From Ophiostoma sp. CBS 140.51 (taxonomy: Eukaryota; Ascomycota; Sordariomycetes; Ophiostomatales; Ophiostomataceae): a stretch of 64,000 bases of DNA. Location: assembly GCA_029298735.1 (NCBI GenBank), contig JANSLP010000123.1:22354-86353 (forward strand), in the 5' to 3' direction. The notes below the pieces were generated by a model. That model saw nothing but the letters and a program-made list of their open reading frames with translations, searched no databases and was not told the origin of the DNA. A program made the position numbers and the translations under genes. Each line of letters opens with the position of its first letter. The stretch's first letter is position 1. This document shows, one piece after another, positions 33,486-44,200 of the stretch.

Positions 33486-34580
33486 ATGGCCGCCTCTCTT
33501 GTTTCCGTTGACGCAAAAAACCAGCTCGAGGACCTCTCGGGCATCGTCATCCAGCCGGGCGAGAACCCATACCAGGCCCTCATCAATACCTGTGATAACG
33601 ACCCGGCCAAGATTCAGGCGCTGTATCAGATGCACCGCACGCTGCGTAACCAGCAGCAGCGGGCCAAGTTCTTGGATCCGGCCTTTTCAGAAGTGCTGGT
33701 CGACCCGTTCCTCGTTCGCATCGAGAACCCCAGCATCGACCCTTCCTTCGCTGACCCGCGCCATGGCCTCGTCTTCTGGGCCCGACCGCCGGAGCACGTC
33801 CTCCAGCTCGCCGCCCATGTGCAGGGCTTGCTCCAAAAGGCCGCTCCACGCGCGCTCTGGCTCATGCCCATGAACCGCCAGCACATGACGGCACTCGAAA
33901 TCACCCACTCCAAGACGCCCGCCGAGGCCTTTGCCGTGGTCGACCAAATGGCCAAGGCCACGAGCCAGGCGACGGCCGACGACGGCAGCCTCACCCAAGA
34001 ATCGGGCATTGCCTCTATTGTCAACTACCCCTATGCGCACCGCGCACGCCTTGTCAAGCCCATGGTCTCGTACGATCTGGCAGCCGTGGCGCTGTCCTTT
34101 GTGCCCGCGGCGGGTGAGCCTAGAGCATCGCCCGCGCCCGTACCGCCTGCGCAAAATGCCGACAACATCCCCGTGGACGATGCCTACACATACCACCACC
34201 TGCGGCGCGACCTGTTTGACCGTGCCCAGGCCACGGGTGTCGATGTGGCCTCGCGGTATGTCGTGCCGAGCGCGCACATTACGTTAGGCCGGTTCATCGG
34301 ACAGGAGGACCACGCCACCCCGGATTCGCGCCAGGCCTGGGTCGACAAGCTGGACGAGATCAACGCTTGGTTGGAGAAGGAGGTGTGGGATAAAGTGTGG
34401 GAGGTGTCCGAGTCAGATACGGATAGCCAGGCGAGCGGCTACCGGTTCCCCGATCTGCCGCCCCCGCACCAACGGTTGGTCGGCGAGTGGGTGGTCGGAC
34501 AAGAACGCGGACTCGATGCGCGAACGGGCGCTCTCTGGTACGGTGGCGGCCGCAGCGTCATGGTCGGGCAGGGCTTCTGA
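33486..34580 (+). CDS. 2H-family phosphoesterase (RNA ligase / cyclic phosphodiesterase-like)
   Basis: One exon encoding 364 residues. Two H-x-T motifs are visible and correctly spaced for the 2H fold: HMTALEITH from His133 and HITLGRF from His264. In this superfamily the two histidines act on 2',3'-cyclic phosphates or related phosphodiesters, as in tRNA-splicing ligases and cyclic phosphodiesterases; the substrate here cannot be read from sequence. The N-terminal segment, including PGENPYQALINTC and QMHRTLRNQQQRAKFLDP, is an extension I associate with mould members of the family. The start codon follows CAACAATGG, a good fungal context. No signal peptide or membrane segment is seen, so a soluble intracellular enzyme is expected. 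Confidence 0.85.
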   Translation: MAASLVSVDAKNQLEDLSGIVIQPGENPYQALINTCDNDPAKIQALYQMHRTLRNQQQRAKFLDPAFSEVLVDPFLVRIENPSIDPSFADPRHGLVFWARPPEHVLQLAAHVQGLLQKAAPRALWLMPMNRQHMTALEITHSKTPAEAFAVVDQMAKATSQATADDGSLTQESGIASIVNYPYAHRARLVKPMVSYDLAAVALSFVPAAGEPRASPAPVPPAQNADNIPVDDAYTYHHLRRDLFDRAQATGVDVASRYVVPSAHITLGRFIGQEDHATPDSRQAWVDKLDEINAWLEKEVWDKVWEVSESDTDSQASGYRFPDLPPPHQRLVGEWVVGQERGLDARTGALWYGGGRSVMVGQGF

Positions 34581-35408
34581 AGCCAGGGCCGCTCTACCAC
34601 TGTGGTAGACGCGAGCTATTTCCCGAAACCGTACACTCCAGATGCGGGATAGAAGTATCAAATACTTTGTAGATGGAGAAAACCTAAAGAATTAAAGAGT
34701 TATGATAGTTAAAATAAGCGGGTAGTGATAGTTCAAATCGAGTCGACTGCCCTTTTCTTTCCACCAAAAACAGTAAACTTTCAAGTGTTTTTATTTTGTT
34801 TTTATTTCTGTCTTCGTTATTTTATGGTTGTTTTATATGCTTTCTCGTAGACCGGCTGCATTACAAGACCGGACATACGAAAAATAACCCAAATCCTCCG
34901 ACCCCGTCCCGTACAAAATTTTGATGAGTGTTTTTTTTGTGCTTGGCTATATCCATGATCCCCCAAAGGGTAACTCCCATGTAAAACAAACAGAAAGAGA
35001 AACACCAGTGATGCCCATATCCCGATTGCAAGAAGCAAAGTTGAATGATTGAGAAAACAGAAAGAAAAGAAGCGGTCGTGAGAGAGCAAAACCCCGGTTC
35101 GATATGTTTGCGCCTCCGTCTAGCATGGCGTTTGTTGCGTCATTGGCGAAGGGTCGTGATTCTTGGTCGGATTCTGGGCGGGTTTATTGGAGGGTCGGAT
35201 GAGCGAGCAAGCGGAGAGAGAGAAAAGAGCGACGAGCGAGAAGCAAGGGTATTGCTCTGCTGTCGAGAATCTCCTCAGTGCGCGCCCTTGGTTTGTGGGC
35301 GCGCACGAGAGAGGGCGGGCGAGAGAAAAAGAGAGAGGACAAGACAAAAGCAAAATGGCGTGCATGAAGGAAACAAAGAACAAGAGAGGTTGGCAATAGG
35401 CGATCCGT
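34581..35408. other. Convergent 3' intergenic region
   Basis: About 830 bases between the converging 2H-phosphoesterase and RPL44 genes. The part from 35190 to 35400 is purine-rich on the + strand and probably belongs to the RPL44 3' UTR. No gene seen. Confidence 0.55.
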
Positions 35409-36516
35409 TTAGAACACCAGAGCGGCACCCTTCGTCTTCTTGTCACCACTGGGGGGAGGTTAGTATCTTTATGATGTATCGAGAAAAGAGCGAGGCGAGG
35501 ACAGAAAAAAACGTACCCGAGCTCGAAGTGCTTGGTGCGCTTCAGCGGCAGCTGCTTCTTGGCCTTGCATGATGTGCACTCCAGACGAAGCACGATCTTC
35601 TTGGTGGTCTTGGCCTTCTTGTGGAAAATCTGCTTCGTCTGACCACCGTAACCGGACTGCTTACGGTCGTAACGACGCTTACCCTGAGCGAACAGACTGG
35701 CCTTGCCGGTCTTGTACTGGGTGACCTTGTCTGGTGTGTGTTAGCCGTCTGTTGTGACATTTCGGTCTGTGTTTGTCGTCGACATGTCGCTTCCATCTGG
35801 CACTCGGAAGGATTCCGCGGGTTGGCTGTCCACCATCGTCCGCCAAAGTCGTCGGTTTGCAGGAAGGACATCGAAGTGCCAAAGACGCCTCACCCGACCC
35901 ATAGGCTCTCCGTCGCTCAATCGTCCTCCGATGTTGAATTTTGTGCCGTCGTCTTCCTCATTGTGCTAGATGGAATGCGTGCCTGTCGTTTTGAATTGGA
36001 TATACGTACGCTGGGTGTGCTTGCGGCACTCCTTGCCCTTGCCTGTACGTCAAGAAAAACAAAGGTTAATATCTAAATATCTCGTTCGTCATATTGAAAA
36101 GTGTTGTTGTCGAGGCGAAACGGTGGGATTCCGTGTTCAGTCGTCGGTGTTCGAGGAGGGGAATGTGAACGCACAGTAGGTCTTTCTCGTCTCTGTATAC
36201 GGAATATGGTTAGCAATCAATAATTCAACCAGAGTCCAAAATTTCAACATGGAAACAGCCTGCACGGAGCCACAAGATCCCTCTCATCGCCAGCATTGCC
36301 AATAAGAGTGTCCGTCGTCTTTTCCCGTCGTCTGTCGTATCGTGGCCCGAGAAAACTTCGACATGGGGCGGCTTCTGGGTTTCGATTCGTGGTTCGAACA
36401 GGGTGTTGACGGCTTCGGCGACGGCTTGCTGGCGATTTGGTGATATATCTTGCTCCTCGTCTATCTCCTGTGCTTTGGCTTGTCGTTTCACACTACTTAC
36501 TCGGAATGTTGACCAT
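35409..36516 (-). CDS. RPL44: 60S ribosomal protein L44 (eL42), Gln56 form
   Basis: Five reverse-strand exons: 36516-36501, 36192-36175, 36042-36010, 35730-35517 and 35448-35409, joining to 106 residues, exactly the family length. The start MVNIPKTRKTYCKGKECRKH and the body KVTQYKTGKASLFAQGKRRY are unmistakable. Four cysteines (residues 12 and 17, plus the CTSC pair) form the zinc site, and the end is GAALVF. The first three exons are only 16, 18 and 33 nt. All eight splice sites have GT...AG ends, and every junction falls inside a conserved motif. eL42 lines the E-site of the large subunit, where cycloheximide binds. Residue 56 (codon at 35630-35632) is Gln in GGQTKQIFHK; sensitive species have Pro there. 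Confidence 0.97.
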
Positions 36517-39500
36517 CTTGGCGGTTGTTACTCGGCTGAAGAGTCGTTGTCGTTGGGTGTGATGTGATGGTCGTGAAGTGTCGATTTTGCGGGAGTGCAA
36601 AAGAAGCTTGCTGATGCTGGACCTAGAGGGTTTTTTTTGCACACAGTCTCTAATTTTTCCGACCTAAAAAAAGTTTGTGCGTTCCGGCAGCCCCAAGGAA
36701 AAAAGAGGGGAGGAAAGGAGGGACAAAAAAATATTATTGTGGCGTTAAGTGCACCGCCACAGACAAAATGTCTCCACTTTCAGAGAACAGTGCAAATACA
36801 GTACTGAATCAGATAGATCGCACTCGACACTGTATGCACTGTCTCGGCACTGTCCTCGAACCAACAGAGATGATCTCCACCGCGCTTGACCTTCTTTCTG
36901 CCTTTGTATTTCCTCACATAGATTGCCCTGATCAGAGTTGTCATGCCCGCGCATTTCTCCGGAATTGTAGCCACAACCTGTAATCTCGGGTGTATCTCTT
37001 TTCTGTCTCTCATAAAATGTCAGCAGAAGTCAGCGGCCGTTCTTCCCCGACAGGAAAGGAAGCATCTTAAACTGTCAACTGTGTCACTCCTCCCTGTTGA
37101 TGAGAGGTATCGACTCCTACTGCAGGTACTTTCTTCAGCTGTACTGCGGAAGGTGCGACCGATCGCTCCTGACGATTTGCACTAGTCGCGCATCACAGCA
37201 GCCCGTTGCAGAGTTGACCTCGAGTTGGACTTTGGCAGGTGCATAAGTTTATATTGACGTCTGCGTCATAAAACTTTCATCGAGCAAAAGCCACCACAAC
37301 TCTACATACATTGATCTTTTACAAGTACATTTTCTATGAAGCTTGAGAGCCATAGCTGACCCAACAGTGTTAACCCAGGCCTGTTTTAGCCGGTGCCTGG
37401 TTCCTGCATACAAACCACGCCTCTGCAGTTGGTACACGGCATAGAGCACATGGCCAGGCCTCCTGGCTCTCCTGGCCTGCCAGCCAGCCGAGAACCAAGA
37501 TCGTGATTCCAGCGCTTTTCGCGGTAATGCGGGCGCTCACCTACGACGGTCATCATTGCCTGTCTGCCTTTGGACCGGAGAATACCGTCGTCTTTAAATA
37601 CCCCTTTTGCACCAATTGTTTTCTCCTCGGCATCATCACCCCTGATGAGAATGCGACGTATCAACCTACTATTTCATTCTCCCGCGCTCTCGCGCCACAC
37701 GGGGGGAGTGCGAATGGTGGAGTTGTTGGAGATTTCTGGAAAAGGGGGCTCAAGTGACAAGGGCCAGGCCATGATGCCATGTCGTGATTTTGCTGGCCAT
37801 CTTTTATCGTTTCTTGAGTTTCTCATGGGGAAGGTAAAAGGGCAAAAAGGCAAAGACAGTATGTATTTCCGAATCAGTCGCTTCGGCCGTCTTCCTTCGT
37901 CCGTTGTCGGCACATCTTTCCCTTGTTTGGCCTGGCACAGTGGCCTGTGTCCAGCATCCATGCTCGTCCCATCTCTTGCTCGTAAAGTTGCACTCCGCAC
38001 TCCGTAGACGATGCTCCGTTGTCTGACACAAGCATCCCTGTGATCCCCATGCCAATACCCCGATACCCCATAGCTGTCGTATTTCACTGATTGCTATTGT
38101 GTGCACAAAAGATTACGGAGCGGGAGTGACCTGGAGAGGCTGGTTGAGATAAGTGTTTCCCAGGTTTGTTTTTGGCGGAGTTGGGACCGGGGATCATGGA
38201 GGTTCAGAGGCTTAAGGGAGGTGATGGATTGCGCACTCTTTATTGAGTATTGAGAGCATAATGTCGTCCCATCAACTCCATCGCTCTAGGACAGGGAGAG
38301 CTAGATCGCCCTCATGTGCTTTTTGGCGTTGCTGTTTTGACTCCAGTGCCAGTGGTGTCTGTTGGTTTCCTCAATCTTTTGTGTGCCGCGTTATTGTTGG
38401 CTGTTAGCTGTTGGTTCGACCCTGTTTGACGGTCGTTCGCTCTCCGTTACCTATCCATTGTTCTCTTGTTCCTTCTCTCCCTTTGTCCTCTTCTCACCCG
38501 TCAGGTCATGCGAAATGCCCCTGCGTCTCCCAAGCTTTCTGAAGTTAGATCCCAAACGGTTCCCCAAAAAAGCACGAAAGAGTCCCAAAATGCGGCCTTC
38601 CTTTCCGACAAAACTTGCTGGGGGTTGTTGACTGCCAGACTGCCAGACTGCCAGAACTGCCTGACCAGGCCCAGCCCAGGCCCGTCCAGGCCTAGGGCCA
38701 GACCAATAGGACCACCTGCCGGAATCATTTTCCCTCAATAATCTCTCTCGTCGAACCCCTGTGGGTGCAGTTGAGCGAAGACCAGAGCAAAAAGAACAAA
38801 AAGAGTAAAAAGAGGAGTCCAAAAGGGCCCTGAGAGGCTTGGCCGCACCGCAAGGGCCACCTCCATTCAAGAATAAGCGTGCCGATCTTCAGGCCGCCCG
38901 TCCCAGACAAAGGGCCCACTGGCCCTGGCCGTTTTCTCCGCAAAATCGACCTTGAGCTGTTTCTGGTTGTGTTTGTGTGGTGGTGGTGTGTGAGTGCTCC
39001 CGTGTCGAGGAGAAGTTGGACACAAAGAAAAGGAAGATGTGTGGTATGGAGTACTCGACTAGGATACGACGGCACAAAAGCGTGGGACTCGTCGAGAATA
39101 GATACGCACGACCGAGGGCTCCGCATGTGGAAATGCGGAAGACGCAAGAAATGAGCGAAACAGAAGGCGAAAGAACAAAGGAAAGAAGGAATGGAAGGCC
39201 GCAGATTGGGTCGCTGCCTTGTTTCTTTTGATTTTCTCGTGCAGAGGAGGACGTCGATCGGGCCAGATATTAACGAGCACAATTCCCAAGTACTGGAATT
39301 GAAACATGGTACGTTTGTTCATTGCTTGATAGTGATCGTAGCATTGTTGTGTCGTCAGCGATGGAGGGCGAGCCAAGACCGAAAGATGGCTGGTTGGAAG
39401 CCGATGAAGCGAAGAGAGAGATAGAGACAACGCAAGGTGAGATGCGACCAAATTAGGTCCTCAATTCTTAATGCTCTGCCCTGTACTCCGTAATGGTCGA

Positions 39501-41206
39501 TATTGCAGCTTCCCTGCACCGGTCCCTCTATTTAGGTTGATTGCTCCTTCCCCGTGTCTTTGCTATGGACGATGCTCCGTATCCCGTGCTCGCTCGTTCC
39601 TTCTCTGCCTGGCTACATTTGGAGTTTGCAGGAAGGCACGCTTGCTCTTTCCTCCCTGTTTTGACTTCTGAGCGTACATCTCCCCCTTTTCTCTCCGTCT
39701 ATCGTCAACATTCCTCTCGAGAACCTCATCTCGACGACACCAAGTGTCTGCAGGGCGACTTAATCCCAAGCCTGTGGCCCACAGAGTGCGGCACAGCCCA
39801 GCACCTTTATTAGCCCCCAAACCCACCTCGCCCACAAATACCAGGCACATTGCCGCGCTGTCCCCTCTTCATCGAGTCCAGAGTCGGCTTCGAGATTATC
39901 AACACAAATCGCCATCAGAGAGTCGCCCTCCGGTTCTGGCTTCGCTTTGCTAGGGGCGTCCCTATTAGCCCACCTCGCCTTACCGCCACCGTCTCGACGG
40001 CGTCTTGAACCATCTGATTTCCGACCGCACATCCCGCTGCGCTGTTTTCTCACCTTGTTGGCCAACGGAACTCGCATTCTCCGCGATCTTTCTCCTCTCA
40101 CTATCTTCTCACCCCGGACCCTCTCCTCATCTCTCGGCCATATCGCGCCGCTCGTTTGTCCTCTTGACCTCCTCTCGCCTTTCCGTCGATGCCGTATCGG
40201 GCTAAGACTCGCCTGCAAGCAAAACACGCCGCGCACCGCACCAGGAGCTCGTTGCTCGTGCACTACGGCCATAATCATCCAGTGCCGTCCACCGTCGACC
40301 AGGTGCCCAAATAGGGCCAAACGCAGGCACAAGTCTATCTCGCGACGCACCGGCCACCACGAGCGTTTTTGCCTTGTGATTTGGAGAGCTTTGATGGGCT
40401 TCTATGAAGTGCGGGACTTGACCTCGACTGAAAGCTACGACATACGCCGTGCCCCATCAACATTTTACCTAGCTTGTGCTCTTGCACTAGTTTGCGGACA
40501 CCACACCCTGCCAGTGGAGTCTTTACTTCCTCTAAACTCCTCTAACTCCTCTCCAAACTCCTCAGCTGTCGTCCACGCTGCCACACAAAGCAACCTTCCC
40601 CGCGGCCGCCGCTTTGTTCTTCCCTCTCTCCCTCGGTCGATTGTCCCCCGTTCTCTTTCATTCCTCATTCCTCTTCCGTCCCGCCGTCCTGCCCGTCTTC
40701 CTTGTCGTCTGATCATATTCGCATTCTTTTTCTCCCGCGACTTTTTTCTCACATTTATTTTGCATTTCTATCACCTCTACGCGGTCCGACCACGAGACCC
40801 CTCTCCACTCGTTGTTTTGGCTTGAGAATAGTAACGGACCAACGGACACATACCATCTCACGCCCTGGATCTGCCATGCGTGGCGCAAAGAGACTGTCTT
40901 AGAAAATATCCCGACGTGAGCTGCACCAGACGACGCACGCGCCCAATCTTCACCTTTAACCTGTGTTTCTTGTCGGTGAAACGCCAGGTCGACCTGCCGC
41001 GCCTCATAGCCAACTGTTGATACATCCAGGCCAGATGGACAGCGACCTACGAAGGTGATCGACCGGGAGCCTCCGACCACCACACATTTGGCTTCTTCAA
41101 CAAATCGCACGACCGATTACAGCAGCCACCGTTTTCTGCGAAATGCAGACGCTTTGCTGACACCAACCCGACTTATCACAAAACCAAAAGATCAAGGCCG
41201 CCCACA
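36517..41206. other. 4.7-kb divergent region RPL44 / BUD2 with a long C/T-rich leader
   Basis: No recognised gene. An 8-bp tandem repeat lies at 38631-38654. From about 39470 to 40830 the + strand becomes C/T-rich, with particularly dense pyrimidine runs at 40600-40800, as expected for the leader of the long BUD2 message. The largest open frame here (39947-40825) starts with TTG and looks compositional. TACTCCGTA occurs at 39484-39492 and ACTCCGTA at 37999-38006. Confidence 0.5.
38631..38654. repeat. Three exact copies of ACTGCCAG
   Basis: A perfect 8-bp unit repeated three times, followed by a decayed fourth copy and a C/AGG-rich stretch (to about 38700) that reads CCAGGCC on both strands. 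It is too short to be a regulatory array with confidence. Confidence 0.75.
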
Positions 41207-44200
41207 ATGGAAGGGCGGTCTTCTTTCGGCGGTGACCGCGACCGGGATCGAGACCGGGATCGGCCCAGGAGCTTGCCTGAGCACCCCACCTCCCCGCCCC
41301 CACAGTATGCTTCGTCTCCCCAGCTCGACCATCGGGCAGGGCCGCAGCTGTCTGAAGCATTCCAGGCGTCCCAGACGACCAAGTCGTCGTCTCGCACTCC
41401 TCATCTTCCTTCATTACCCGAGTCGCCTCTGACGCCCGCACGTCCGAGCGAGACCGCTGCGTTTCCACCGCCGTCCGTCTCCTCCCGGGCCAATATCAAC
41501 ACCAGCACCATCACCACCATCACCACCGCATCTTCTACTACTCCCGACGACACAATAGCCCCTGTTTCTGCGCCCACCACCATGCAGTCTACAATCCGCG
41601 CTGTCACACCTGAACCCCTCGACCACCGCAGAACTGTCACACAAGACCTGCTGGATGCAGCAAACGCCTACTCCAGCAGCAACTCCTCATCCACAGTCCC
41701 TCCCCCACCACCACGCGTATTTGGCGCCATGTCACCACAAGGCTCGCCAAGGGCTCTGTCTCACCACGGCGGCTCAACCAGTCGCCGTCAAGGTGTTGTG
41801 TTCAGCGACACCATGGCCAGCCCCTTTGACGGTCCCATTTCCTCGTCCAGTCCCCCACCCCGACCCTCCGTTTTTCGACCTCGGACACATACCATGGACG
41901 GTGTTTCTTTGTTTCGCGAGCCCCTTGTTCCTAACGCCTCCTCCGAGACCAGGAACAGGGTTGGTTCCTTTTCCTCCTCAGGAACGGCAGACAGCAGCTT
42001 TCGCTCGACAACCTCGCTACAAGCCCCCCCGCTTGAGTCTCTTCTCAGCTATCCCCTAATCGCCCCCACCAGATCTTCTGAGACCCAGGCCACACCGGCA
42101 TCAGCTCCCATCGGCGGCATCACTGCATCCTCGTCCGCTGCCAGCATTTCCTCCCTCGGCGGGACCGGGTTCAACTCGTCCTCTACCTCAGCTGTATCGT
42201 CACGAGACAAGAAGACTTCGAGCAGGCGTCTTATCAAGAGATCCACGTCCCGCCCGACCTCACCACTCGTCTCGCCACCGCCCTCCGTCGACTCTTTGCC
42301 GCTGCCGATTCCGACCGACAATGCCAACAAGGTTCTCATGCTTATGAAAACCCTCTGCGGAAGAATGCGCGGCGAGATTGAGTATCGGAACCTGGGAGAG
42401 GACTCATGGCACCGGGGAGTGTCGTATATTGAGGAAGAAAAGGGCAGTCTCATGTTTGACGCCGGCGACCATGGCCCATTCCACGCAGCGATTGTGGCCG
42501 ATTTGCGTGGCTGCCGCGTGGTGCCGACCGGCCGACCCGACAAGGACAGTCAGTGTTTAGAGCTTGCCAACGCCGAGGCGACTACCGAAATCGTCTTTCG
42601 GCCAGTTGTACCCGCAGAGTTCGACCTATGGCTTGCTGCTCTTCTCTGCTGGCAACAGCTGCGCCTGAACCCCGGCACAGTGGCCTCGCCTCCTCCCGCT
42701 TCTAAGCCGCCCACCAGTCGCAGTGCGAGCTCGTCTACGATCGACTCTGGCAAGCGCCGGGCATCTGTGGCCAAGGTCAGGGAGGGCGCCATTATCAAGG
42801 TCGGCAAAGTCATGCTGTGGGACAAGGGTGTCGCTACAACACCGCGCGCCATTGTGAAGCGGCCTTCCACGCGCGACCTCAAATCCATACAGACCTCATG
42901 GCGCCGCGTCTCCTGCATATTGCAGGGGAACGGCGAATTCAAACTTATGACGGAAAACGACATCACTGTTTTGTCGGTGGTCGAGCTCACGCAGCTCGGT
43001 CGCTGCGCCATCCAGCAGCTCGACAAGTCTGTCCTCGACGAGGACTATTGTATCGCCATCTTCCCCATATACGCACCGACCTCTACACAGCTGTCCATCT
43101 TCCGGCCCATCTATATGGCCATGGATTCACGAGTTTCTTTTGAGGTGTGGTTTGTCTTGTTGAGATCTTTCACTGTTCCGGACATCTATGCGCTGGACCC
43201 TGCCATGGGTAACAAAGTGTACGCGATCACGGACATACAGGCCGAGCAGGAGGAAGCAATCGATGATGATTCGACACCACAAACGCCTGAAGAGCAATTT
43301 GTGGAGCTTGGTGGTAACGCCATGGTGGAGGAACCTGTCCGCTTACGACACCGGCGACTGTTCCGCCTTGAGAAGACCCTGAACATTCGTGTCACAGAGG
43401 CCAAAATCAAACCTCGCACATACGCAGATGGAAGCCCGGTGATTCCTCCCCCGAAGGAGCAAAAACACGACAAACACCATAGCCGACACCACGACAAGTC
43501 AAAGACCAACGACCCGGACCAGCTCATCGGAAGCTACCTAGCAGAGGTGATTCTAGATGGTGAAGTGCGAGCCCGCACCACTTTAAAGTCCGAAACCAAG
43601 AACCCTTTCTGGCGGGAAGACTGTGAATTCAATGACCTGCCCGCCTCCACGCTGCCTTATCTCTCCGTTGTTCTCAAACGGGTGGAAATGCTCTCTGAAA
43701 GTGTTGCCCATCAGCTCCAAGCATCTCTGGGCTTGCCAAAGCAGGGCAATCTCTTCGAAATTAACTACGGCTCCGTCGACATCCCCCTGGCCAACCTGGA
43801 TAGAGGAAAAGATCACGAGCAATGGCTTCCCATTATTGACGACCGGCAACAGACTGTTGGCACCATGCTCATCAAGGTCCACCATGAAGAGCTGGCCGTG
43901 CTGTCTGCCAAAGAATACAAGCCTGTCCTAGACATGTTGCAGAAATTCAACGCGGGCCTTACTTTGCAGATTGCAGAAGTCATGCCGGGCAGTCTGCGCC
44001 GCCTCTCCGAGGTGTTTTTGAACATCTTCCAGGTTGCTGGCACTGCAGGTGACTGGCTCATGGCTCTGGTGGAGGACGAGATCGACGGTATCGGAAACCA
44101 GACGACCATGAAGAAGATGCGCTTTAGTCGACGCCTCCGGTCCAACGAGTCCATGGAGTCCTCGAGCGACCGGGAACAACTTGTTCGCGACATGGGTCGT

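Noticed and set aside
39947..40825. Open frame of 292 codons upstream of BUD2
   Set aside because: It begins with TTG, not ATG, and its Ser/Pro/Leu/Arg content follows from the pyrimidine-rich DNA; more likely leader or promoter.
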